Shown here piece by piece: positions 1 through 9,043 of a DNA stretch of 64,000 nucleotides; the stretch's first letter is position 1; each line of letters starts with the position of its first letter. This DNA is from Planctomycetota bacterium. Lineage in GTDB: Bacteria; Planctomycetota; Planctomycetia; JALXBF01. The stretch spans positions 1 through 64,000 of the forward strand of contig JALXBF010000033.1 of assembly GCA_026991575.1 (NCBI GenBank). Reading direction: 5' to 3'. Made by a program: the position numbers and the translations under genes. The notes beneath the pieces were generated by a model, which had not been told where the DNA came from, ran no database searches, and saw nothing but the letters and a program-made list of their open reading frames with translations.

Positions 1-1162
1 GCTTTCCGCTGTGCGTTGCCATGCGGCCAAGGATCGCCGCCATGGTGCTGAGCGCAAACAAGCGCCCGTGATTGATGCTGGTGCCGCCACGGACGGCCGC
101 GAACATCTCGCGGAACGTGATCAGCTCAGGGTGCTCTTTTGGAACCGGTAGCTCCCGGTCGATGGCCCCCGAGAACCGGAAACCACCCCACTTGACCAGG
201 TCCAGCCGGCCCTTGGAACCGATAACGCGGAACGAGACTTCGTTATAGCAGTTCAGTTGCTGCCGAGTGAACGCATAGCCCCGCAGGCCGTCGGCGAAAT
301 CGTAGACCACAGCGTGATGGTCGAAGATGTCACCCCACTTTGGCGCGGTCCGCTGGGCGCGCCCGCCATAGCCCCACGCCTGCACCGGCGGCTTATCGCC
401 CGCAACCCAGCAGAGCAGGTCGACGAGGTGGACCGTTTGCTCCACAATGTGGTCACCAGACAGCCACGTGAAGTAGTACCAGTTCCTCATCTGGTGCTCC
501 ATTTCGGTCCAGCCTGGGCGGCGACCGCGGTGCCAGAGGTAGCCGATGTTGTAGGTGCCCTGAGCGGTGAGGATCTGACCGATCGCCCCGTCGTGCAGGC
601 GGGCGATCGCCTCCTGGGCTGCCGGACTAAAGCGAAGCTCAAAGCCCGACACCAGACAGAGGTTCTTCTGGTCAGCTAGCCGGGCCGAGTCGAGCAGACT
701 TCGGTACCCGGGTGCGTCCACGGCCATCGGCTTTTCCGCGAAGACATGGACGCCCGCTTCGAGTGCCGCGCGAATGTGCCTGGGCCGGAAGTGAGGCGGC
801 GCGGCCAGGATTACGACGTCCACGTCGCTGTCCAGCACGCCACGGTAGCCCTCGAAGCCGCTGAACCGCCGTTCCGGCGGGACGGAGGCCCGATTGCCGA
901 ACTGACGCTCCAGGGCACGCAGCCTGGGCGGGATCCGGTCCTGGAAGGCGTCTGCTACCGCGACGAGCTGCGCAGTGGGGTCCACGCGCAAGGCGCTCGC
1001 CACGGCCCCGGCCCCCCGGCCGCCGCAGCCGATAAGTCCCAACCGGAGGCCCCCGGTTCCCGAACTGTGGTAGCCGCCACGTGCAGGTAACGCCATCGAG
1101 AGCACGGTGGCTGCTCGGGCTCCGTCGCGCAGAAACTGACGCCGGGTCGCTGTACTGGCCAT
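1..1162 (-). CDS. Gfo/Idh/MocA family oxidoreductase with TAT-type signal; C-terminus truncated by window edge
   Basis: Manual minus-strand translation from the ATG at 1162: MASTATRRQFLRDGARAATVLSMALPARGG...LRLGLIGCGGRGAGAV...VDVVILAAPPHFRPRHIRAALEAGVHVFAEKPMAVD. Twin-Arg motif, Rossmann GCGGRG and EKP motif. Not in the ORF list because it is open at the window edge. Confidence 0.9.
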   Translation of the reverse strand, partial: MASTATRRQFLRDGARAATVLSMALPARGGYHSSGTGGLRLGLIGCGGRGAGAVASALRVDPTAQLVAVADAFQDRIPPRLRALERQFGNRASVPPERRFSGFEGYRGVLDSDVDVVILAAPPHFRPRHIRAALEAGVHVFAEKPMAVDAPGYRSLLDSARLADQKNLCLVSGFELRFSPAAQEAIARLHDGAIGQILTAQGTYNIGYLWHRGRRPGWTEMEHQMRNWYYFTWLSGDHIVEQTVHLVDLLCWVAGDKPPVQAWGYGGRAQRTAPKWGDIFDHHAVVYDFADGLRGYAFTRQQLNCYNEVSFRVIGSKGRLDLVKWGGFRFSGAIDRELPVPKEHPELITFREMFAAVRGGTSINHGRLFALSTMAAILGRMATHSGK

Positions 1163-1393
1163 GGCTGTCCTCCAGGGTTCCAGAACGATCCGGGCCGGCG
1201 GGCAATTGCTAGCTTACCAAGAGAACCAGTGCCGCATTGCGTGCGCAGGGTACAGCGGGCGCGGGCGACGTTCGTTACAATAACGGGTGATGACGTTTCG
1301 ATCGACCCTCCGAGCGCGACTCCCCCACCCGCTATCAGCGCGTTCTTCGCTTACCGCCTGGATCGCTAGACCCCAGCGAGAGGTGCACGACTG

Positions 1394-2857
1394 ATGATCC
1401 GGACGATGGTGATTGCCGTCACGGCTTGGCTGGTCTGTGTTGCAGGCGTGGCGTTTGCGGATGACCAGCAGGGCCAGTCAGGGGGATCCGCCGCCGACAC
1501 GGTCGACTTCGTCAAGCAGATCAAACCGATCTTCGAACGCAACTGCGTTCGCTGCCACGGCCCGGATGAAAGCAAGGGGGACTTCCAGCTACACACGAAG
1601 GAAAGCTTCTTCCGGGGAGGGCTGGAGGGAACCCCGGTGGAGCCAGGCGACGCGGAGGCAAGTCTGTTGTTCGAGTTGATCACGCTCGGGCCTGACGAGG
1701 AGGGACGAATGCCTCCGGAGGGAGATCCACTGTCGAAGGAGGAGATTGAGTTGATCCGCAAGTGGATCGACCAGGGTGCAAAGTGGCCCGAGGGGGTGAA
1801 GTTGTCGGTTGGGCCTGAGCGGAAGAAGGACCCGATCGAGGAGATGCTAAACGGACCGGGCTTGGAGGTTACGCCCGAAGAGCAGCAGGCGATCCAGAAG
1901 ATGCAGAGTCTGGGGGCACTCGTCCTGCCAATTGCTCAGAAAACCAACTGGGTCCGCATCGATTTTAGCCTCGGAGCCACCCACGTTACGGACAGCGACC
2001 TGGCCACCCTCCCGGCCATTCGGAACCTCGTCGAGCTCGACCTGGGCGGCACGAAGATCACTGACCAGGCACTCCAGTACGTCGGCCGCTGTCAGAACCT
2101 CGTCCGCTTGCACCTGGAGCGAACGGCGATCACGGACGCTGGCCTGGCGTATCTCAAGAACTTGCCGTACCTCACGTACTTGAACCTGTATGGCACGAAG
2201 GTCTCCGACAAGGGGCTCCAGCAGCTGAAGGGTCTGAAGAATCTGCGACGGCTCTATGTCTGGCAGACGCAGGTAACCCCTGCTGGTGTCAAGACGCTGC
2301 AGGCGGCTCTGCCGGAGCTTCGGATCGTAGCGGGCTGGGAGCAACAGCTGGCACAGGCTGAGAAGTCGAAGCAGCCCGATCCAAAGAAGCAAGCCGAAGC
2401 AGCCAAACAGGAGGCGGCAAAGAAGAAGAGCCAGCCGAAACAGGAGCCTCAGAAGAAGGCTCAGTCACAGGCGCAGAAGAAGAAGCCGAAAACCAGCAAG
2501 GATGCAAAGCCTACCCAGAAACCGCAAAAGCCTCAACCTGAGAAACCGGCCGCTAAGAAGAACGAGCAGCCCGCCGCGAAACCCGGCAAGAAGCAACAGC
2601 GGCAGGAGCATCAGAAGCAGGAGGGCACCGGCGAGCCGAAGAAGGCTAAGCCAGCTGAGAAGAAGCAGTCGAACGAGAGTGCTGCCAGAGGGGCAGAGCA
2701 GCCGCAGCGGTCCAAAGGCAAGCAGAAGTCTGAGAAAGACTCCGCTAGTAAATCCGCTCGAGGCAATGGTCGTAAGCAGGGGGAAAGAGACAAGCCTAAA
2801 CCGTCAGCCGGTCGAAGCGACGAGCTGGCGAAGTCCAAGAAGAGCAAGTCTCACTAG
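1394..2857 (+). CDS. Secreted c-type cytochrome-domain protein with leucine-rich repeats and a long Lys/Gln/Pro-rich C-terminal tail
   Basis: Signal peptide; NCVRCHGPDESKGDFQLHT heme motif; LRR segment (LVELDLGGTKITDQALQYVGRCQNLVRLHLERTAITDAGLAYLKNL); about 160-aa K/Q/P/E/A-rich tail. Confidence 0.88.
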   Translation: MIRTMVIAVTAWLVCVAGVAFADDQQGQSGGSAADTVDFVKQIKPIFERNCVRCHGPDESKGDFQLHTKESFFRGGLEGTPVEPGDAEASLLFELITLGPDEEGRMPPEGDPLSKEEIELIRKWIDQGAKWPEGVKLSVGPERKKDPIEEMLNGPGLEVTPEEQQAIQKMQSLGALVLPIAQKTNWVRIDFSLGATHVTDSDLATLPAIRNLVELDLGGTKITDQALQYVGRCQNLVRLHLERTAITDAGLAYLKNLPYLTYLNLYGTKVSDKGLQQLKGLKNLRRLYVWQTQVTPAGVKTLQAALPELRIVAGWEQQLAQAEKSKQPDPKKQAEAAKQEAAKKKSQPKQEPQKKAQSQAQKKKPKTSKDAKPTQKPQKPQPEKPAAKKNEQPAAKPGKKQQRQEHQKQEGTGEPKKAKPAEKKQSNESAARGAEQPQRSKGKQKSEKDSASKSARGNGRKQGERDKPKPSAGRSDELAKSKKSKSH

Positions 2858-3270
2858 CGGCAATGATTCCCGCGCGACGGGCGGTACGCCCGCCGACTGT
2901 TATGCACGCACGGTGTGCGCGGCCTGAGCGCGGTCTTTCCGGCGCTTCCTCCCGAGTGAACTGGCCCAACGGGCTGGTCTGTCCGGGGGGGCGGTTGACA
3001 GCTCCTTGTTCCGCATGCGGCATGCGCGCCAAGGCCCCCAAGCGCCGAAGGGGGCATAAGCGCTGTGTGCCGTGACGACCGGCCGCCAGGCTCGAGCGTC
3101 GTTGGCACCAGTCTAGGTGCCGGTGCCTCACCGGCCTTACGCCGAGATGTCTGCGGAGGTGGACGCGCCATGCCGCAGGCAGGTGCGATGGCTGGATGCG
3201 TACAATCGGTCGCCCGCCGTACGCCGGCGTCGGGGGTTGAGCCAGGGGATGAGTTGTTGGAGGAGGAAGT

Positions 3271-4473
3271 GTGACGTCGCCGTCACCGCCACCACGTGTG
3301 GTGCTCAAGCCTCAGCGGGCCAAGCCGTTCTTCGGCCGCCACCCGTGGCTGTTTGCCGGCGCGGTTGCCCGGGTGGTGGGCGAGCCGGAGAATGGCCAGC
3401 CCGTAGCGGTCTACAGCGCCGAGGGGCAATTCATCGCGTGGGGGCTGTACAACGACCGCAGCCAGATCCTGGTACGGTTGTACTCGTGGGACTATGACCA
3501 GCCGCTGGATGAGCAGTTCTGGCGGTCTCGGCTCCAGCGTGCCGTGCAATTTCGGAGCGAAGAGCTCGGCCTCGTGCGGCCGAAGGGAGCCTGTCGCGTT
3601 GTATTCAGCGAGGCCGATGGCCTCTCCGGCTTGATTGCCGACTGGTACGACGGTTGGCTCGTGCTCCAGCCCACAGCTCTGGGCATTCGTCAACGGCTGG
3701 AGTTGTTGGCACGCTTGCTCCGCGACCTGCTGCCGGTGCGCGGGGTCTACGTGCGAACGGAGAAGGGGATGCGGGAGGCCGAAGGGATGGAGCTGGAGGA
3801 CCACCTGCTAGAGGGCGAACCGCCTCCAGCCGAAATCGAGATCGAAGAGGGCCCGGTCAGGTTCCTCGTGAACGTGTGCACCGGTCAGAAGACGGGGTGG
3901 TACCTGGATCAGCGCGAGAACCGTCAGGCGGCAGCACGCTATGCTCGGGGCCGTAGGGTGTTGGACCTGTTCAGCTACGCTGGTGGTTTTGCGTTGTGGT
4001 GCGTCCGCGGGGGGGCCGCTGAGGTGTTGGCGGTCGATTCCTCGGCCGCGGCCATTGAACTCGGTAGTCGCAACGCCGTACACAATGGGGTCAACAGTGT
4101 CCGTTTCGAGCGAGCGGATGTCTTCCAGTGGGTCGATCAGGCGGTGGCACGAGGTGAGCAGTGGGACATGGTGATCGTGGACCCGCCGCGGCTGGCCCGC
4201 CGCAAGCGTGGGGTTCCGTCGGCACTGCGCGGCTACGGTCATCTGAATCGCAAGGCGCTTGAGTTACTCCGGCCCGGAGGGATTCTCGTTACGTGCAGCT
4301 GTTCCGGCCAGATATCCCGGGAGCTGTTTGCCGGCGTGCTACGAGAGGCGGCCTTCGCTACCGGCCGGGATGTCCAGATTCTGGAACAGCGCGGCGCTGC
4401 GCCAGACCATCCCGTGTCGCTCTACTGTCCGGAGAACTCATACCTGAAGTGCTTCATCTGCCGCGTACTCTGA
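3271..4473 (+). CDS. Class I SAM-dependent rRNA methyltransferase, RlmI/RlmK-like with N-terminal PUA
   Basis: RAKPFFGRHPWLFAGAV (PUA), TGQKTGWYLDQRENR, VLDLFSYAGGFAL, DPPRLARRK, LVTCSCSGQIS. GTG start. Confidence 0.9.
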   Translation: MTSPSPPPRVVLKPQRAKPFFGRHPWLFAGAVARVVGEPENGQPVAVYSAEGQFIAWGLYNDRSQILVRLYSWDYDQPLDEQFWRSRLQRAVQFRSEELGLVRPKGACRVVFSEADGLSGLIADWYDGWLVLQPTALGIRQRLELLARLLRDLLPVRGVYVRTEKGMREAEGMELEDHLLEGEPPPAEIEIEEGPVRFLVNVCTGQKTGWYLDQRENRQAAARYARGRRVLDLFSYAGGFALWCVRGGAAEVLAVDSSAAAIELGSRNAVHNGVNSVRFERADVFQWVDQAVARGEQWDMVIVDPPRLARRKRGVPSALRGYGHLNRKALELLRPGGILVTCSCSGQISRELFAGVLREAAFATGRDVQILEQRGAAPDHPVSLYCPENSYLKCFICRVL

Positions 4474-4483
4474 TCCGGGACGG

Positions 4484-5437
4484 TCAGAGCCAGTAGAGCA
4501 GCTCGTTCAGCAGACAGAGCATGCTCACAACGGCCGCAACGATCGCCGCGCCGGTCAAGACGCTCATCCACCATGACGCCCTGCCCACGTCGGCCATCTC
4601 ACGACGTTGGCCGTCCGCCTCGGCGTGCTGCCGATCGTTGCTGTTGGGTTCGCGTGGCACCGGCTCGGCCGCTGGCCGGGACGCTGTTGGCGGGCGGCTG
4701 GTCGCTGCGCGGGGCGTGGCCGTCGTCGGAGTGGTCGTGCTCGATGCAGCCGGCGAAGGCAGTGCTGCCGGTGCCTGCTTCGACGGGTCGAAGGCGCTCA
4801 GGGGCAACGCCCAGAGAATGCTCTTCAGCGGCAGTCCCAGCAGGCTGCACGCGTGGGGGCTACATCGTCGCGCCGGAACCGTAAGCCTGCTCTGTGGCAG
4901 GATCGTCGCGGGTAGCGGGGCTCGGCCGCCGGCGGGCACCGGCCCGGCGCCGCCGCGGCCGGTGGGCTGGTGGGTCGTTCGTGTGCGGGTACGCGGCTCA
5001 ATGCAGTAGCGTTGTGCCAGCCCCGGGCCCACCGGGCCGGGGGGAACGGGTGGACGGAGCCCCGCCGGCACGCACGGCGCACTGCCGTGGCGGCCGTCGC
5101 GACCGTCGCCTGCGACGCGACCGCCAGCGACGATGGAAACGCGCACCGCCGTCCGGCGCGGACGTGCGGGCTGATCAGCGTCGGCGGGTGGCCGGGAGAC
5201 GGTCCCGCGTTCGGAATCATGGTCGCACGACGCCGGGCTGAGGCGGTGGTCGGATGGTTCGTGGGTGAGTTGTTCGAGTGTTCGGAGCAGGTGGTCCAAC
5301 CGCTCGGTTTCGAGCTCAAGCGTGAGCGCGCCGGTATCGAGCGAGGTCTCTAGGGCGGCTTGCTCGCCCGGTTCGTGAGCACGTGCTTCGGGCGGGTCTT
5401 GCGCAAGTTGCCGGAGCAGTTTCCGGTACGCGATCAT
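4484..5437 (-). CDS. Hypothetical protein: N-terminal coiled region, long Pro/Ala/Thr/Arg-rich region, C-terminal TM helix
   Basis: Start overlaps the stop of the ExeA-like ATPase (5434-5437, ATGA). C-terminus WWMSVLTGAAIVAAVVSMLCLLNELLYWL. Confidence 0.6.
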   Translation of the reverse strand: MIAYRKLLRQLAQDPPEARAHEPGEQAALETSLDTGALTLELETERLDHLLRTLEQLTHEPSDHRLSPASCDHDSERGTVSRPPADADQPARPRRTAVRVSIVAGGRVAGDGRDGRHGSAPCVPAGLRPPVPPGPVGPGLAQRYCIEPRTRTRTTHQPTGRGGAGPVPAGGRAPLPATILPQSRLTVPARRCSPHACSLLGLPLKSILWALPLSAFDPSKQAPAALPSPAASSTTTPTTATPRAATSRPPTASRPAAEPVPREPNSNDRQHAEADGQRREMADVGRASWWMSVLTGAAIVAAVVSMLCLLNELLYWL

Positions 5438-6303
5438 CGGTTCTGTCCTGCCCCGCCCACCTCGCTCGGTTCTCCCCGCGCGACCAGCTCATGCACTCGG
5501 TCAGCTGCGTTCAGCTCATCGCTGACGGCCTCAACCAACTCCCCGGTTATCACGTCCCGCTCTTCACCTGCCGCCGCCACAAGCGCCAGGTCGCACAGTC
5601 GTCCGATGCGGCGGGGCACCCCTTCGCAGATGCGGTGGATCGCTGCCACTGCGTCTGGGGCGAACAGAGGCCGGTCGACGCCTCCCCAGCGGACGCAGTG
5701 CTGGATGTAGCTGCCGGTCTCTGCCTCGCTGAACGGTTCCAGAATGACAGCCAGGTCGACTAGTTCGACTAACTCGCGGCGGTAACGGGCAACGGCGTCC
5801 GGGCGGGCGGCGAGGATAACGCAATAGTTGGCGGCCGGATGGTGGTCGAGCTGGAAGAGCGCATTGAGGGCGTGCAGCCCGTCGGGTCGGTCCAGCAACA
5901 ACTCTGCCTGATCGATGACGAAAATCGTATTCGTGCCCTGGACGCGGTTGCCGCTAACGCACTGGCGGAGCTGGCGCCAGAGCTCAGCTTCGCTGCTGTC
6001 TGGGGCGACGGGCAGGCCAAGGCTCTGAGCCAGCTCAAAGAACAGCTCCCGGGCCCCAAAGGCGGGGCAGGTCACTACGGCAATCTCGCGGTTCTGATTG
6101 CTGACGCGGCGAACGAACGTGTCCAGGAGCGTTGTTTTGCCAACGCCGCTGATCCCCGTCACAACCGCGCCTCGGCGCTGTTCGTCGCAGAGGAACTGCA
6201 GTCGGGCCAGCCCTTCTTGCTGGCTCTCGCTTTCAAAGTAGCGATCGGGATCGCCTGGCCCGGAGAAGGGGGCTCGGCGGAATCCGAAGTGCTTCCAATA
6301 CAT
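5434..6303 (-). CDS. ExeA/GspA-family AAA ATPase
   Basis: MYWKHFGFRRAPFSGPGDPDRYFESESQQEGLARLQF; Walker A GISGVGKT; Walker B TIFVIDQAELL; LAARPD. Confidence 0.88.
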   Translation of the reverse strand: MYWKHFGFRRAPFSGPGDPDRYFESESQQEGLARLQFLCDEQRRGAVVTGISGVGKTTLLDTFVRRVSNQNREIAVVTCPAFGARELFFELAQSLGLPVAPDSSEAELWRQLRQCVSGNRVQGTNTIFVIDQAELLLDRPDGLHALNALFQLDHHPAANYCVILAARPDAVARYRRELVELVDLAVILEPFSEAETGSYIQHCVRWGGVDRPLFAPDAVAAIHRICEGVPRRIGRLCDLALVAAAGEERDVITGELVEAVSDELNAADRVHELVARGEPSEVGGAGQNR

Positions 6304-6479
6304 GAGCGTTCCCTCAAGGCGTCAGACGGCCGTCTATTCGGGAGAATCGGCTGGGGGCCAGCAGGAAGTTGAGGCGAAGGCGACAGGGGCGGATAGGAGA
6401 TAGCGCGGTCGCAGACAGCGGTTTGGCAACTTGGCCCGCGCGGTCGGTGATGGTCACGTGACCGGCTGCGGCTGATAGC

Positions 6480-6515
6480 AAAAAGGAACGCGTCCCGGCT
6501 GGGGGCCGGGACGCG
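6480..6515 (-). terminator. Probable intrinsic terminator of the YTV/KVPV-repeat gene
   Basis: Perfect 10-bp stem GCGTCCCGGC (6491-6500) / GCCGGGACGC (6506-6515) with 5-nt loop. On the minus strand it is followed by GTTCC then a T-run (A-run at 6480-6485 on +), downstream of the 6579 stop. Confidence 0.65.
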
Positions 6516-6578
6516 CGGGTCCGTTGGCCGGTTTAGTGCCCTGGCTGGCTGGCAACCGGGGAGCACGCTAGCGGCCGG

Positions 6579-7937
6579 TTACTTGCTGCAGCCTGCGGCA
6601 GCGTGATCGTGGCCGCCGCAGCCGAAGTGGAACAGGCCGTGCAAGGCGCTGACCAGGTCGAGACCGCAAGGGGCGGCGCAAGGCTCGCAAGGTTCAGCCT
6701 CGACGCAGACCCGTTCGGGAACCAGGCGGCAGACCTGCACGGGCACCTTCTTCTTAACCAGCTTCGGGACGCAGCGGACCACTTTCACGGGCACCTCTTT
6801 CTTGACACGCACTGGGACACGGCGGGTGACGGTGACCGGCACCTTCTTGGCGATGCAGACGGGCACCTTGCAGGTGATCTCTTCCTCGACCCATCGGCAG
6901 ACCTTCACCGGCACCTTCTTGACCCGCTCTTCCTCGACCCATCGGCAGACCTTCACCGGCACCTTCTTGGTGATCGTCTCGACCTTCCGCTCGCAGATGG
7001 TCACAGGCACCTTCTTGACGCATTCCTGCTTCACCCAGCGAATCCGCTTGACGGGCACCTTCTTGACCCGCTGCTCTTTCACCAGGCGGCAGACTTTGAC
7101 CGGTACCTGCTCCTTGACCACGCGGCGTTCGTAACGCACCCGCTTGACCTTTTCCTTGACGGTCTTAACCACAGGCACGCGGCGGACGATCTTGCGACCG
7201 GGGATCGTGCACTTGACCAGCTTGGTCTCGCCGGGGATGTAGACGGGCAGGAGGGTGCAGGGATCGATCGTGAAGCAGCCGGGCTCGCGCACGCACCGAG
7301 TCACCTCGCGCGGCGGGCACTCAACCACTTCCTCTTTCCACTCGCACACCTTCCGCTCAACTTCCACTTCCTCTTCCACCGGCACGCACTCAACCCTGCA
7401 GACCTCACGCATCTGGGTCTCGATCACGGGCTTGAGCACCGTGTAGCAGATCTCCTTCTCGACGGTCTCGACCACCGGCTTGCATACCGTGTACCGCACT
7501 TCCTTCTCGATCGTACGATACACCGGCTTCACCACGCACTGGGTGATCTCCTTCTCGATCGTCTCGATCACCGGCTTACGGACCGTGTACCGCACCTCCT
7601 TGTAGACGGTCTCGAACACCGGACGGCGGACCTTCTTCTTGACCTCCTTGTAGCCCAGTTCATACTCGGTCCGGTAGCAGGTGACCTGCTCTTCTTTCCA
7701 CTGGGTCTCGTAGACCGTTTTCATGCAGGTCGTTTCCTGCTTTTCCCAGACAACCTCGCAGACCTCACGTTCCTCGGTCTCGACCACGCGCTTCCAGCGG
7801 ATGAAACAGTGCTTGTGCGGCTGTGGCGGTGTACAGTCGTAGCTGACTGCCCCGAAGAAGGCAGCGTTGGCTGGTTTGCCGGTCAGGACCGCCCCCGCCA
7901 CGACGGCGACCACCGGCACCCACAGAAGTCGCTTCAT
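6579..7937 (-). CDS. Secreted Cys-rich repeat protein with YTV- and KVPV-type repeats (planctomycete cell-wall-like)
   Basis: Signal peptide; repeats such as VRYTVRKPVIETIEKE / VRYTVCKPVVETVEKE / ICYTVLKPVIET, then KKVPVKVCRWVEEE repeats; many Cys; C-terminal GCGGHDHAAAGCSK. Confidence 0.85.
   Translation of the reverse strand: MKRLLWVPVVAVVAGAVLTGKPANAAFFGAVSYDCTPPQPHKHCFIRWKRVVETEEREVCEVVWEKQETTCMKTVYETQWKEEQVTCYRTEYELGYKEVKKKVRRPVFETVYKEVRYTVRKPVIETIEKEITQCVVKPVYRTIEKEVRYTVCKPVVETVEKEICYTVLKPVIETQMREVCRVECVPVEEEVEVERKVCEWKEEVVECPPREVTRCVREPGCFTIDPCTLLPVYIPGETKLVKCTIPGRKIVRRVPVVKTVKEKVKRVRYERRVVKEQVPVKVCRLVKEQRVKKVPVKRIRWVKQECVKKVPVTICERKVETITKKVPVKVCRWVEEERVKKVPVKVCRWVEEEITCKVPVCIAKKVPVTVTRRVPVRVKKEVPVKVVRCVPKLVKKKVPVQVCRLVPERVCVEAEPCEPCAAPCGLDLVSALHGLFHFGCGGHDHAAAGCSK
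6879..6969. repeat. Near-identical 48-bp direct repeat inside the KVPV region
   Basis: ctcttcctcgacccatcggcagaccttcaccggcaccttcttg occurs at about 6879 and again at about 6927. Confidence 0.85.
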
Positions 7938-8221
7938 TGCTTTGACTCCTCCAGTTAACCGACCGTTACGTGTCCCGACGAGTCAGCGTCCACTTCGGGC
8001 TAACTCTGTCTCACTCTTCGGCCGATCTTCCGCTTACCTAAATGGACAGGACTGCGATTCTGGGGCCAGAATGCGGGCCGAGAAGGCTGTAGGCCCAAGC
8101 CCGGTTGCTCAGCCTGTAACGGTCCTGCCGGTCCCACAACCCGTAGCCGTCGGACGGGCCGGCAGCACACCCACAAACCAGCCACAATGGCAGCTGCACA
8201 AGAGTAGACATGGAGCGGCCG

Positions 8222-9043
8222 ATGCCCGAATTGCCCGAAGTCCACACCATGGTCGAACAGCTACGCCCGAACCTGCTCGGGCGCACCGTCACCGGTGTGC
8301 GCATCAGGGACCGTTTCTTGCTGAAGAACACGACCCCGCGCGCGTACCGGGTCGGTGTCGTCGGCAAGCAGATCACGGATGTGCGGCGCAGCGGCAAGTG
8401 GATTCTGATCGAGCACGGCCGGTCAATCTGGACCTTGATCCAGCCACGAATGACCGGGGGGTTCCAAATTGGCGCGAACCGGGCACCGCGGTACGGTCGG
8501 GTCTGCTGGCAACTGGACCAATCCCCACACTACGTTTGGTACACCGATCTGCGCCGCATCGGCGTGATCATGCTGCTGACCGCCGAGCAGCTCTGCAGCC
8601 TTCTGGCCGAGAAGCATGGCCCCGACGCGCTGAGCGTCGATGCCCGCAGCCTGACCCGTCGGCTGAGACGCACGACCAGTCCGATCAAGGCGGCGCTGAT
8701 GAAGCAGGAGCTGATTGCGGGCCTGGGCAACATCTACTCGGAGGAGGCGCTCTTCCGGGCCGGGATTCGTCCTGATCGTCCCGCCAACACGCTGGATCCG
8801 GCCGAGTACCGCCGGCTGGCACGGGCGATCCGCGAGGTGCTGTCGCAGGCGATTGCCTACCAGGGCACGAGCTTCCGCGACTACCGCACGGCCGAAGGAC
8901 GGCGGGGGCAGTTTCAGGAGCTGCTGTGTGTTTACCAGCGGGCCGGCCAACCTTGCCGCCGGTGCGGCAGCCCGATCGAGCGGATGAAGATGCCGGGGGT
9001 CATCAACCGCTACACACACTTCTGCCCGCGGTGTCAGCACTAG
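8222..9043 (+). CDS. mutM: Formamidopyrimidine-DNA glycosylase
   Basis: MPELPEVHTMVEQLRPNLLGR N-terminus, LIAGLGNIYSEEALF, C-terminal zinc finger CRRCGSPIERMKMPGVINRYTHFCPRCQ. ATG at 8222 fits the canonical MPELPE start better than 8210. Confidence 0.97.
   Translation: MPELPEVHTMVEQLRPNLLGRTVTGVRIRDRFLLKNTTPRAYRVGVVGKQITDVRRSGKWILIEHGRSIWTLIQPRMTGGFQIGANRAPRYGRVCWQLDQSPHYVWYTDLRRIGVIMLLTAEQLCSLLAEKHGPDALSVDARSLTRRLRRTTSPIKAALMKQELIAGLGNIYSEEALFRAGIRPDRPANTLDPAEYRRLARAIREVLSQAIAYQGTSFRDYRTAEGRRGQFQELLCVYQRAGQPCRRCGSPIERMKMPGVINRYTHFCPRCQH

Noticed and set aside
672-1205. 177-aa minus-strand ORF
   Set aside because: Wrong frame over the Gfo/Idh/MocA gene; the adjacent frame gives a TAT signal and Rossmann motifs.
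6879-7100. Repeated blocks considered as a CRISPR array
   Set aside because: Repeats are in frame, coding and degenerate, without unique spacers; no cas genes in the window.
6603-7958. 451-aa plus-strand ORF rich in H/L/D (HLLDPLFLDPSADLHRHLL)
   Set aside because: Antisense shadow of the YTV/KVPV repeat gene; periodicity comes from the real minus-strand repeats.
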